Positions 48,901-56,767 are shown, counted from the stretch's first letter. The stretch: 64,000 nucleotides of DNA from a candidate division KSB1 bacterium (GCA_034506395.1 JAPDPQ010000022.1:1-64000), one strand, 5' to 3'. The notes: generated by a model from the sequence alone, not told the origin. A program made the numbers and translations.

Positions 48901-49878
48901 ACCGATAATTTCTTTGAGCTGGGCGGACACTCGCTCCTCGCAGTTCGATTGATCGGCCAAATTCAGCAGCGATTAGGGCGCGGATTGCCATTGAACGCGC
49001 TATTTCAAGAGCCAACCGTAGAGAATCTGGCCCGCATTCTTAGGTTGGGCGACGGAACCAGTTCCCATCCAACGCTGGTGCCCCTGCAGCCCCGTGGGTC
49101 ACGAAAGCCGCTGTTCTTCGTTCATCCATCCGGCGGCAGTGTCCATTGGTACGTTGCTCTGGCTAATTACATCGGTCCAGATCAACCTCTATATGGCGTT
49201 CAGGCCAAAGGGCTCAACGCCGGCGAGGAGATCCATACCAGCATTGAGGAAATGGCAAGCTATTATGTGAATGCGATCCGAAGCGTGCAGCCACATGGCC
49301 CATACCATCTTGGCAGTTGGTCTCTTGGCGTGATCATTGCATTTGAAATGGCCCAGCAGCTCACAGCACAGGGCGAATCCGTCGCTTTTCTGGGATTGGT
49401 TGATCAAGGACCATTCCCCCCAAATAGTGCTCCAATTGATGAAGCCAGTTATTTGGTCGAGTTATTCGGCAAACATCTGCCGCTATCAGCGGAAACGCTT
49501 CGAGAACTGGCCCCAGTAGATCAGATTCAGCATGTCTATGAGTTGGCCATCCAAACCCATTGGATTCGGTCCGACATCTCGTTGGAGCAATTCAGCCATT
49601 TCGTCCGAATCATGAGAACGTATAATGACGCTTGGCGCAATTACCATGCTCGGCCATATCCGGGCAAAATTACCGTGTTTCGCGCTACCAATTCCCATCT
49701 TGATAATTTAGTTGCTCCAGACTTGGGTTGGGCAGAACTTGCCAAGGGTGGTGTTGAGGTGCATGATGTCCCTGGTGATCATATCAGCATGATGGTGGAG
49801 GAAGAGCAAGTTAGAGTGTTAGCGCAGAGAATTTCAACCTGTTTAGCGAAAATCAATCCCAGCAACCATGAACGATGA
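45913..49878 (+). CDS. NRPS subunit 7 (module 12: C-A-T-TE), termination module
   Basis: 1321 residues from ATG 45913. An upstream in-frame start at 45847 would overlap subunit 6, and homology with subunits 3 and 5 (MDKKNVVDFYPLTPMQQGM) supports 45913. D-C-L condensation domain (YHHILMDGWSL near 141). A with YLIYTSGSTGQPKG near 611 and code D-A-M-L-L-G-A-V-G-K, probably hydrophobic but unassigned. T with GGHSLLAVRL near 1004. A type I thioesterase from about 1060 shows LFFVHPSGGS, the nucleophile Ser in LGSWSLGV (the motif is S-x-S-x-G rather than G-x-S-x-G), an Asp in LVDQGPF near 1164 and His in PGDHISMM near 1290. It should release the twelve-residue chain by hydrolysis or macrocyclization. 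Which of the two cannot be read from the sequence. Confidence 0.94.
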   Translation: MDKKNVVDFYPLTPMQQGMWFHTLLAPESGVYFEQLSCAITGQIDLEAFRRAWDAVIQRHPILRTSFIGESLKEPIQVVHRHVSMPFEYLDWSGLSPERQAQQLDAFLEVDRKRGFKLSEPPLMRCAMIRFGADRHQLVWSYHHILMDGWSLPLVLGEVFAHYDRFSRGQQLQLPQRRPFRDYIVWLKNQDQSRAEAFWRKTLEGFTTPTPLFPIQPTTKGSAEDARNEEIYLTESLTAQLQNFARKHQLTLNTVVQAAWGLVLGRYHQTDDVVFGATVSGRPPDLSGAEDMIGLFINTLPVRIRISDQETLIPWLKQLQQQQLEGRQYEYSSLIQIHQWSEVPRGVPLFETILVFENYPIDNRLTQQLGLQLTIENVRSEERTNYPINLIVGPGSQILLRILYDPGHADPELIQAVLKQLEHVLEQFVRNFDQRPSQIDILTAKDKNKLLIQFNATAADYPDQHGIHHLVEASVERSPESIAAIFEDQQLSYRELDNRANQLARYLKQFDIGPETVVAISIERSLDIPIAILGTLKSGAAYLPIDPDYPKVRRAYMLHDSGARLLITQQKLAPLFSDAAIPIIMIDADWPVIAQQSRQRIDVAIDADNLAYLIYTSGSTGQPKGTLLQHRGLCNYINANIQQLGISPSDRMLQFSSLSFDASVMELFTALVSGATLVFAGHELLLSGDQLLEFIETAGITVTLLPPSLLAVLSERALPMLKTLLTGGERCTPAIVQKWAPHRNFFNAYGPTEATVGPTIYRVESGEAVQVTVPIGRPLANTEIYLLDRELRPVPLGVAGELYIGGICLARGYHHQPGLTAEKFIPHPFSAKPGQRLYRTGDLARYRSDGNLEFLGRIDHQVKIHGFRIELEEIESVLAQHPAIRETVVIAHESQVADGEKRLVAYFISSEEGSAPVAELRNFLKERLPDFMIPSIFIKLSAFPLLPNGKIDRQALPKPDNDRPNMDKDYVAPRDAWEFGLVRIWEEVLNVRPIGVTDNFFELGGHSLLAVRLIGQIQQRLGRGLPLNALFQEPTVENLARILRLGDGTSSHPTLVPLQPRGSRKPLFFVHPSGGSVHWYVALANYIGPDQPLYGVQAKGLNAGEEIHTSIEEMASYYVNAIRSVQPHGPYHLGSWSLGVIIAFEMAQQLTAQGESVAFLGLVDQGPFPPNSAPIDEASYLVELFGKHLPLSAETLRELAPVDQIQHVYELAIQTHWIRSDISLEQFSHFVRIMRTYNDAWRNYHARPYPGKITVFRATNSHLDNLVAPDLGWAELAKGGVEVHDVPGDHISMMVEEEQVRVLAQRISTCLAKINPSNHER

Positions 49879-50231
49879 CACAGCTCAAAAAAAGAACGGT
49901 AGATGGCTCACCCCAGTGCTCGACGGCTGGTTTTGCTAAGGTTTAAAGGGAAGTCTGAATGAATCAGTAATTAGATAAGGTCATTCCTGCGAAAGCAGGT
50001 ATCACATATTGCTTCCGAAATTTTGAATTAATCGAGCAAAGGAAAAATATTTTTGCCCGTCGACTACGGGAAAACGATCAAATTCAGATTTGAAAATCAT
50101 CTTCCACAATCTTTCGAGTATTTCGTGGGTAAATTTTGTTTTTGCTCATCACTTTTCATTTTAGGGTTCATATAAAATCAGTGAATCATTTGATTCGATG
50201 ATTTATACATTCATTTAACCAAGGAGCTTAT
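49879..50231. other. intergenic region after the NRPS genes
   Basis: 353 bases with no supported gene. A small CCTGC-GAAA-GCAGG stem-loop at 49986-49999 sits in GTCATTCCTGCGAAAGCAGG, a sequence type common in bacterial intergenic repeats. No T tail follows, so it is not a convincing terminator. Confidence 0.45.
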
Positions 50232-51899
50232 ATGAAAACAAAACTCATCCTCATCAGCCTGATGTTAATCGGGAGCACCACAGTGACCAGCACTGCGATG
50301 GTCAAAGAAACGTGGGTCCGCCATTTTCATTCGAGCAACGCACAGCTCGACCTGGCCGTTGCAATGGCATTGGACGATTCGAGCAATGTGATTGTAATAG
50401 GTAACAGCCGTACAGCGCATGGTGATTTTGATTATTTGATTGTGAAATACGACAGTTCTGGCCAACTGAAATGGAGTGCTCAATATAATGGAACAAACAA
50501 TGGGGACGACCATGCGGCCGCTATGGCCATTGACCAGCAGGGAAATATTTATGTCACTGGGAGCAGCGCAGCGGCAAATGGGTTGGACGATTTTGTCACA
50601 ATAAAATTGGACCGGAATGGTGCTCAACAATGGGTTGCCCGATACAACGGCCCTGCTAACAATTTGGACGAAGCTACTGGCGTGGCCGTAGATCAAACCG
50701 GGAATGTATACGTGATCGGCTTCAGCAATGCTGGCGGCTGGGTGCCATTTCCTGACATCGTCACCATCAAATATAATTCTGCGGGTCAACAGCAATGGTT
50801 GGCCCGTTACGATGGATCATCGGGATCCATGGATATGGCAAGTGCCATTGCTATTGATTTGGAAGGGAACGTTTACGTAACTGGTGCAACTGGCAGTGGT
50901 CGGGCTGGTTGGGGCTCTGCCATTCAAACTGACTTCATCACGATCAAATATAATGCTCAGGGCCAACAGGTCTGGGCAGTGACCTACAACGGACCAGCGA
51001 ATTCCCAAGACGTCGCTACCCATTTAGTCCTGGATGCTGGCAATAATGTGTATGTTGCTGGTGCCAGCACGGGCAACGGCACTCGATTGGATTACGCTAC
51101 GCTCAAATACAATAACGCTGGCGAATTGCAATGGGTAGCGCGATACAACAGCGATGAGAACCTTCAAGACAATATCAGCGGCCTAGCGGTGGACGCATTG
51201 GGAAATGTGGTGGTCACTGGCACAATCGGCAGTGATCTGTTCAATCCCAATAGTGATCTTGTCACCGTCAAATACGATCAGAATGGGAAACAGCTATGGC
51301 TCGCCCGATATAATGGGCCGGGCAATTCCTGGGAGCGCGCGGCTGGTCTGGCGCTGGATCGCGAGAACAATATCTACGTCACTGGTCAGAGCATGGGGGA
51401 CGCTTCAGGGTCGGATTTCGTTACACTGAAATACGATCGGAATGGGGCGCTCCAATGGGCAGCCCGCTATGATAGCGGCTCCAAATCCGACGACGCTGGC
51501 ATCGCGATTCAACTGGATCGATCTGGAGACATTTATGTCGCTGGGAGCACTGGTATCGAGATGAATGCTGGCAGCGTCACTATCATCAAATATGAGCAAA
51601 ACAACAATGTCATCGCGGCCAATTATAGCCGCAAATCAGATCAGCGGGTAAGCCGCAATTATCCCAACCCATTCAACTCGACGGTCACCATCATTTTCGA
51701 TCTTCCAGAGAGCAGTCAGGTATCGCTCAAGGTTTATAACATGATGGGTCAGGAGCTGGCTGTGCTCGTTGATCAATCGCTTTTTGCTGGAACTCATCAA
51801 GTGTTTTGGGATGCGACTGGTCAGAATAGCGGTATTTATTTTTATCGTTTGAAAATGAATGACAAAGTGGAATCCAACAAAATGATCTTGTTGCGTTGA
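50232..51899 (+). CDS. secreted SBBP-type beta-propeller protein with T9SS sorting domain
   Basis: 555 residues; AAGGAG lies 6 bases before the ATG. A signal peptide (MKTKLILISLMLIGSTTVTS) is followed by about eight repeats of roughly 50 residues built on D-x-x-G-N-(I/V)-Y-V-T-G and a K-Y-(D/N)-x-x-G-x-x-x-W core, matching SBBP/beta-propeller repeats. The last 80 residues form a type A type IX secretion sorting domain (NYPNPFN at about 476, VYNMMGQEL, GIYFYRLK, MILLR at the end). It should be exported through the outer membrane by T9SS and anchored or released at the surface. The repeats suggest a binding or structural role, with no catalytic motif. It follows the NRPS genes in the same direction but has its own ribosome site and a 353-base gap, so membership in the peptide pathway is unproven. 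Confidence 0.9.
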   Translation: MKTKLILISLMLIGSTTVTSTAMVKETWVRHFHSSNAQLDLAVAMALDDSSNVIVIGNSRTAHGDFDYLIVKYDSSGQLKWSAQYNGTNNGDDHAAAMAIDQQGNIYVTGSSAAANGLDDFVTIKLDRNGAQQWVARYNGPANNLDEATGVAVDQTGNVYVIGFSNAGGWVPFPDIVTIKYNSAGQQQWLARYDGSSGSMDMASAIAIDLEGNVYVTGATGSGRAGWGSAIQTDFITIKYNAQGQQVWAVTYNGPANSQDVATHLVLDAGNNVYVAGASTGNGTRLDYATLKYNNAGELQWVARYNSDENLQDNISGLAVDALGNVVVTGTIGSDLFNPNSDLVTVKYDQNGKQLWLARYNGPGNSWERAAGLALDRENNIYVTGQSMGDASGSDFVTLKYDRNGALQWAARYDSGSKSDDAGIAIQLDRSGDIYVAGSTGIEMNAGSVTIIKYEQNNNVIAANYSRKSDQRVSRNYPNPFNSTVTIIFDLPESSQVSLKVYNMMGQELAVLVDQSLFAGTHQVFWDATGQNSGIYFYRLKMNDKVESNKMILLR

Positions 51900-51999
51900 A
51901 AAATTCGTTATCATCGAATGAAATCTAGGCAGGTTCATACAGAAACATGAAAGCGATCTCTGAATAAAAGCATCGAGCCATATTGGTAGGAAAATCGCG

Positions 52000-53775
52000 A
52001 TGGAGACGATTCTTTCTCATTTAGAGCGCTCTTCTGATATTTACGAACTGATTCCTGGTTATCCTAAACCACCTTTGATCCCGTTGCCCGAGCTCGGGGA
52101 TATGAGTTCGTTGGCAAGAGTTGGCTTAAAATCGAGCGCATTGGCGCATTCGCTCAGTCGGCTTGGCCTAAGGATTTCTGGCTTTTTAAAATTTCAAAAG
52201 ACACTCCCTGAGCGACTTGAACTATTGCTCAGAAGGTGCGATCTACGAGGTGGGTATTTATTTGCGCCAGTCGTTTCCGCTACGTTGGCATTGGAGGACG
52301 ACGCTCGCCAGTTGCCACCGTTAGATCGGGCGACTACCTTGTTAATCGCTGCCGGACAGTTGTATCAGGATATCGTGTCGGCTCGGCTCGAGCCAGATCG
52401 ATACCGCGGAAATACACTGGAAATGGGACAATATCCGAACTTGTTTTCCACCTGTCTGATTATCGATGGAAAACGGCCGCGCATATTGAAAAGCGCAAAT
52501 CATTCGCATATTGTGGTGCTCATTCACGGGCAACAACATGCGTTGGAGCTGGGCGATCCGACAAGTTGGCGACCAGCTTCCATCAAACGGGCGCTCGAGG
52601 AAATTGTAGAACGAGCGGCCCCCAGTCAATCGACTGAACCGCCGGGGATCTTGACAGGTGCTGATCATCCGACGCAGATGAGAATCTTTCGGCAGCTTCA
52701 GCGGATCGAATTGAACCGACGTTCGCTGAAACTATTGCAGCATAGTTTTCTGATCCTCTGCCTTGATCTCGATGATAAACCATCGAGCTATGCCGAAGCG
52801 GCAAGAATCGGCCATGGCGGCAATTTTGCCAATCGCTGGTATCATGCTAGCTTGCAGATCATCGTCTTTGGGAATGCGCGTGCTTGTATCACTTGTAACT
52901 TCAGCACCTATGTGGATGGGAACACGATGATGCGGGCGGCATCGGAAATCAAACGTCGTGCGGCTAGGGTGGAAATCAATGATGGCTGGTCAGAGGGCAA
53001 TGCCCCTTCCGCAAAAAAGTTGTACTGGTCGATTGCCCCGCGATTCATTCAACAGGCTCAGTACGATTTGAATCGGATCGTCGATCATCAGCCAGCCACG
53101 TTTGAGATCGCTGGCTGCGGACGCAGCTATTTTTCTGCTCGGGGTTTGGATGGAGTGCCCATCTTCATGGTGGCGCTCCAACTGACAACCAAGAAATTCA
53201 CGGGCAAAATGGTTGAGATGCGGCAGTTTTTAACATTATCTCGTTACCGATGCATGGGACTGACCGATGCAGTCGTCACCACTCCCGAAGTGATCCAACT
53301 GGTGACTTACCTTGACCAAGCGACATTCGATCCGAAGCGCGCAGGACAATTACTCGAAGCCGCTATTGCCTCTCAGGTGAGCGCCTGTCGGCAAGCTCGA
53401 TCGCATCTCTCGCTGGATTCGCTGATCGGACTTTATTTGGTATCCAGCTCAACTTGGAAAAGACGTTATATTCAGTTCGTCCTGATTCTGGTGATGGCGC
53501 TGCTTCGGCTATTCGGTTTGTTCAGACCAGCATTTCAGCGAGAGGTGATCGTTTCTCATCCAGAAATTTATCCTGAGGTGCCAGTGGTCGGGCGACCAGG
53601 AATTCGATTGCCCTATGTGAAATACTTCGGCTTGCATTACCAAATGATGGCCGATCGGATCATCATGACCATGATGCCATCGGTGAAATGGTCAATTCCC
53701 AATGCGGATTTCATTGCTGAATTGAAAAAAAATCTCCAACTCATGCAACAAATTATTGAAGGAAGATCTGAATGA
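52000..53775 (+). CDS. carnitine/choline acyltransferase-fold protein, probably lacking the catalytic His
   Basis: 591 residues. The central and C-terminal parts match the CoA-dependent carnitine/choline acyltransferase family: LLQHSFLILCLDL, GHGGNFANRWYHASLQIIVF (from about 270), a following STYVDGN segment (302-308), VPIFMVALQL and a RCMGLTDAVVTT segment (about 417-428) corresponding to the family's G-R-T-D/E-T motif. In active members the segment before the acidic-Gly pair carries the catalytic His (E-H-x-x-x-E/D-G); here Ser seems to take that place, so catalysis is doubtful or altered. A hydrophobic stretch (FVLILVMALLRLFGLF, about 493-508) could anchor it to membrane. The stop overlaps the start of the exporter gene by 4 bases, indicating translational coupling. 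A role in acyl loading, tailoring or export of the lipopeptide is an inference. Confidence 0.72.
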   Translation: METILSHLERSSDIYELIPGYPKPPLIPLPELGDMSSLARVGLKSSALAHSLSRLGLRISGFLKFQKTLPERLELLLRRCDLRGGYLFAPVVSATLALEDDARQLPPLDRATTLLIAAGQLYQDIVSARLEPDRYRGNTLEMGQYPNLFSTCLIIDGKRPRILKSANHSHIVVLIHGQQHALELGDPTSWRPASIKRALEEIVERAAPSQSTEPPGILTGADHPTQMRIFRQLQRIELNRRSLKLLQHSFLILCLDLDDKPSSYAEAARIGHGGNFANRWYHASLQIIVFGNARACITCNFSTYVDGNTMMRAASEIKRRAARVEINDGWSEGNAPSAKKLYWSIAPRFIQQAQYDLNRIVDHQPATFEIAGCGRSYFSARGLDGVPIFMVALQLTTKKFTGKMVEMRQFLTLSRYRCMGLTDAVVTTPEVIQLVTYLDQATFDPKRAGQLLEAAIASQVSACRQARSHLSLDSLIGLYLVSSSTWKRRYIQFVLILVMALLRLFGLFRPAFQREVIVSHPEIYPEVPVVGRPGIRLPYVKYFGLHYQMMADRIIMTMMPSVKWSIPNADFIAELKKNLQLMQQIIEGRSE

Positions 53776-55100
53776 GCAATCCTGAAAAATTGATGAACAA
53801 GAATTTTTTGCTATTATGGCAAGGCCAGGCAGTCAGCAACCTGGGCACCCAAATTTTTTCAATCGGTATGATCCTATGGATCGTCGAAGCCACAGGATCA
53901 ACCACGCTCATGGGGGTCATCGCCATGGTCGCTAGTATCCCAGCATTGATTTTGGGACCGATCGGGGGGACAGTGGCCGACCGCCATTCCCGCAAACACA
54001 TTATTGTTCTCAGCGACGTACTGAGCGGGCTAGTGATGCTGGCTCTTGCTGCATTGGTGTTTTATGCACCGCAGCGGACCGAGCTCATTATCGCAGGGCT
54101 ATTCATTGCCTCGGTGCTTGTCGCGATCGTTGGATCGTTCTTTTTCCCATCCATTTCGGCTGCCATCCCAGATTTAGTTCCCAAAGAACGACTTGTCGGT
54201 GCCAACACCCTAAGTCGCTCCTCGATGCAGTTATCGCAATTGATCGGCCAGGCCATAGGGGGTTTTCTTTATACCTTGCTTGGCGCCCCGTTGATCTTCT
54301 TGTTGAATGGGATTTCCTATCACTTCTCAGCGATCAGTGAATCTTTTATATCGATCCCGCACCGAAATAATCGACGAACTGGCGGTTGGCGGCAACAATT
54401 GGTGGGATTCAAACAGGAGCTGATTGATGGCTTTCGTTACATCTGGCATCAGAAAGGGCTCCGAGAAGTGATTCTCGCAGCTACCCTGATCAACTTTTTT
54501 ACCGTGCCCATCATTATTTTATTACCATTTTTTGTAAAGGCGCACCTAAACCTTGGAGACAACTATCGCCAGTGGTTCGGTGTGCTACTGGCCTGCTACA
54601 GTATCGGATCAATTCTGGGCTACATCTTCGCTGGGGCAAGCAAGTCGTCTGGTCAAATCAGAGGAAAACTGATGATCCTGTTCATTATTTTGACTTCAGC
54701 CGCTCATGGCTTGTTGGGATTGGCAGGTCATATTTACCTAGCCCTTGCCCTGGCATTTTTCGGCGGGTTTTTTAGCGGTTATATCAGTGTCAATATCACC
54801 ACGATCTTGCAATGGACCACTCCCAGCGAGATCCGCGGGAGAGTATTCGGCGTGCTCACCACCCTGGTCGGCGCCGTGACTCCTGTCGCCATGGGATTGT
54901 CTGGCATCGTTGCCGATCTGATCCATCGAGATCTGCCTATGATATTTGTATTCTGCGGCGCGATTATGGCAGTTTCATCTATGCTCATCGCCCTCAATCA
55001 AAATTATCGCGCCTATCTTTCTTATGAACCAATGGCAAATGAGCTCAACGAGCAATCGGCTATCTCATCAGCCGCTGAATTGGCCTTGGGGAACGAGTAG
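53772..55100 (+). CDS. MFS exporter, MFS_3/EntS-like
   Basis: 442 residues with about twelve hydrophobic helices. The start (NKNFLLLWQGQAVSNLGTQI) and the loop between helices 2 and 3 (GPIGGTVADRHSRKHIIVLS) are typical of the MFS_3 branch, which includes enterobactin exporter EntS and many natural-product efflux pumps. The gene overlaps the acyltransferase-like gene by ATGA, so the two are translated together. It is the only transporter near the NRPS genes and is the best candidate for exporting the peptide across the cytoplasmic membrane and for self-resistance. Substrate is inferred from context only. Confidence 0.88.
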   Translation: MSNPEKLMNKNFLLLWQGQAVSNLGTQIFSIGMILWIVEATGSTTLMGVIAMVASIPALILGPIGGTVADRHSRKHIIVLSDVLSGLVMLALAALVFYAPQRTELIIAGLFIASVLVAIVGSFFFPSISAAIPDLVPKERLVGANTLSRSSMQLSQLIGQAIGGFLYTLLGAPLIFLLNGISYHFSAISESFISIPHRNNRRTGGWRQQLVGFKQELIDGFRYIWHQKGLREVILAATLINFFTVPIIILLPFFVKAHLNLGDNYRQWFGVLLACYSIGSILGYIFAGASKSSGQIRGKLMILFIILTSAAHGLLGLAGHIYLALALAFFGGFFSGYISVNITTILQWTTPSEIRGRVFGVLTTLVGAVTPVAMGLSGIVADLIHRDLPMIFVFCGAIMAVSSMLIALNQNYRAYLSYEPMANELNEQSAISSAAELALGNE

Positions 55101-55497
55101 CATTTTCGCGCGATAGATAACTTATCCAATTTCGCTCGTATTTGATAGAAACAAAGAAAGATGTAAGATATTGTCAAGCTTGCCAGCCTTCTCGATCAGA
55201 CTGATGAATCGTGCTGAGCAGAAATGAATGATAAAAATTTTATGATGTATGATCTAAATTTATTGTTTAGAACAATATTTTGATATTTTGGATTTCTTTC
55301 GAAGCTTTAGCATCTTTGCTGTAACTCTAAAGTTCATCACTGGTCATGTGATCAGCTCCATCGATCAAAGAAGTATAACCAGATGCATCGCGCGATCAAT
55401 AATAAAATAGTAATGTTCATAAATCAAGCTATTTTCTAAGAACGGAATTTTTCGGATTTTTGACCGAATCATTGCTGAATCAACTGTGGAGGAAATA
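55101..55497. other. intergenic region after the exporter
   Basis: About 400 AT-rich bases with no supported gene, repeat or clear promoter. GGAGG at 55489-55493 serves the next gene. Confidence 0.4.
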
Positions 55498-55779
55498 ATG
55501 TCGAATTATTGTAAGGCTTACAGTGTCGCGGCTTTTCGTCAGTATCCAAATTGGTCAGAAAACAGCGCCAATGCTCGGCTTGAAAAGCAAACCGTCAACG
55601 GCTCCGAGATCGAGGTCCCAAGAAAATTAACCGATGATGATTTTCTTTATTTGCATGACACCTATGTAGTCTGCGATAGTATTTTTGAGGATAAGAATGT
55701 GATCTTCGATCAGGTGACCCCAGAATGGATTAAATTCTGTACCGAAGTGCTTAAATTTGAGGTGCCGAAATATGAATGA
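55498..55779 (+). CDS. small protein of unknown function, NRPS-neighbour
   Basis: 93 residues. The frame opens at GTG 55486, but ATG 55498 with GGAGG five bases upstream is the clear start. The protein is soluble and acidic, with no signal peptide or membrane segment. It contains a compact motif set: YCKAYSVAAFRQYPNW near the start, LTDDDFLYLHDTYVV in the middle, and VIFDQVTPEWIKFC before an EVPKYE end. I do not recognise a named family. My recollection is that small proteins with this YCKAY...LTDEDFLYL pattern occur near cyanobacterial NRPS genes, but I cannot verify that here. Its place between the exporter and the MbtH-like gene suggests an accessory role in peptide synthesis. Confidence 0.7.
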   Translation: MSNYCKAYSVAAFRQYPNWSENSANARLEKQTVNGSEIEVPRKLTDDDFLYLHDTYVVCDSIFEDKNVIFDQVTPEWIKFCTEVLKFEVPKYE

Positions 55780-55939
55780 GCCATGATCACTTAACATGCT
55801 GCTGCTATTGGGGAGACACTATGGACCTTCGAAGAAACGTAAGAGCCCAGTGCCGAGAAACGTCGCTGAACTCCAGTTCTTTAAAGATTTTTTAGGCTAT
55901 TTAGGTTCGTCTGAAAAGCTTAGCCTTTCATAACTCCAT

Positions 55940-56030
55940 GTCATTCCGAGCGGGACGAGGAATCTAACAACGATAAAGGACAAGGGAGTGATAGATTCTT
56001 CATCCCGATAAATCGGGATTCGGAATGACT
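55940..56030. repeat. dispersed palindromic intergenic repeat, copy A
   Basis: Outer arms GTCATTCCGA (55940-55949) and TCGGAATGAC (56020-56029) are exact inverted copies. Inside are a second inverted pair (GAGGAATCT and AGATTCTTC) and a perfect 8-bp hairpin ATCCCGAT-AA-ATCGGGAT (56002-56019). The whole unit could fold into one long stem. Related copies lie at 56098, 63729 and, degenerate, about 31135-31250. Confidence 0.75.
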
Positions 56031-56097
56031 GCATTTAAGAAAAATCGATAATGTTCGAAAGATTCAATTTAATTCTCAAATGAAAGCTCACCTTTCG

Positions 56098-56184
56098 GTC
56101 ATTTCGACGTGCCAGTTGGCGAGGAGAAATCTTGATATGCAATATTCCCAAGTCAGCAAGATCCCTCATTTCATTCGGAATGAC
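56098..56184. repeat. dispersed palindromic intergenic repeat, copy B
   Basis: Begins GTCATTTCGAC and ends ATTCGGAATGAC. It has an inner GCCAGTTGGC palindrome and GGAGAAATCTT facing AAGATCCCTC. It has the same architecture as copy A, from which it is separated by about 70 bases. Both lie in the 520-base gap (55780-56299) before the MbtH-like gene, which holds no gene. Confidence 0.7.
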
Positions 56185-56299
56185 ATTTATACAACGAATT
56201 TAGCAGTTTATTCACCCGTCATCTAAATCAACTCGAAAATTGCATGGCAATTTCAGAAATAAAATGTAATATCAATTATCAAAATAAGAGGTAGAAAAT

Positions 56300-56533
56300 A
56301 TGTATCGAGAAGAAAAAGAAGACACGACGATCTACAAAGTAGTTGTCAATCATGAGGAGCAATATTCTATTTGGCCAGCGGATCGCGAAAACCCACTCGG
56401 ATGGAAGGATGTAGGTAAAGTCGGGCCTAAAGCCGAATGCTTGGCTTACATCAAAGAAGTGTGGACCGATATGCGACCATTGAGCCTGCGGAAAAAAATG
56501 GAAGCGACAGCGCAGAAAAATGCAACCACTTAG
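56300..56533 (+). CDS. MbtH-like protein (A-domain chaperone)
   Basis: 77 residues, GAGG about 8 bases before the ATG. It matches the MbtH family closely: [19 protein letters not shown] with the invariant S-x-W-P and G-W, then [18 protein letters not shown] with the invariant W-T-D-M-R-P. MbtH-like proteins bind the adenylation domains of NRPSs and raise their solubility or activity. It is the only copy in the window and lies 6.4 kb beyond the last NRPS gene in the same direction, so it most likely serves this assembly line. It is separated from its neighbours by repeat-rich DNA and probably has its own promoter. Confidence 0.93.
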   Translation: MYREEKEDTTIYKVVVNHEEQYSIWPADRENPLGWKDVGKVGPKAECLAYIKEVWTDMRPLSLRKKMEATAQKNATT

Positions 56534-56550
56534 CTCCTTTATGCTAGAAT

Positions 56551-56590
56551 CCCCGGGCTTCCAAATTTGTCTTTTTTGGAACGTCCGGGG
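56551..56590. terminator. long hairpin between convergent genes
   Basis: CCCCGG (56551-56556) pairs with CCGGGG (56585-56590), and TTCCAAA (56559-56565) with TTTGGAA (56575-56581), giving a strong interrupted stem 18 bases after the MbtH-like stop. No T run follows on either strand. It could still stop transcription arriving from both sides, or be a stability hairpin. Confidence 0.45.
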
Positions 56591-56767
56591 AAAACTGCGC
56601 CATGATCCCGATTAAAAAATGATCAGCTCTGTGACTGGGCAAAGCCGGGGCTGATGAAATTTGGTTGCAAAACGGAAAAGCTTATGGATAGAGAACTGAC
56701 CGAAGCTGGTCGTGAGGCGGCCAACTGACAACTCTGTTGTCTAATGGCCTTGCCCTAAATGGATAAG

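Noticed and set aside
49986-49999. Terminator for the NRPS operon
   Set aside because: The stem is short, over 100 bases after the stop, and has no T run.
50265-50795. 176-codon minus-strand frame in the propeller gene
   Set aside because: Antisense to clear repeats with a signal peptide on the sense strand.
56551-56590. Possible tRNA or structured RNA gene
   Set aside because: A simple interrupted hairpin with no cloverleaf and no conserved T-arm or CCA end.
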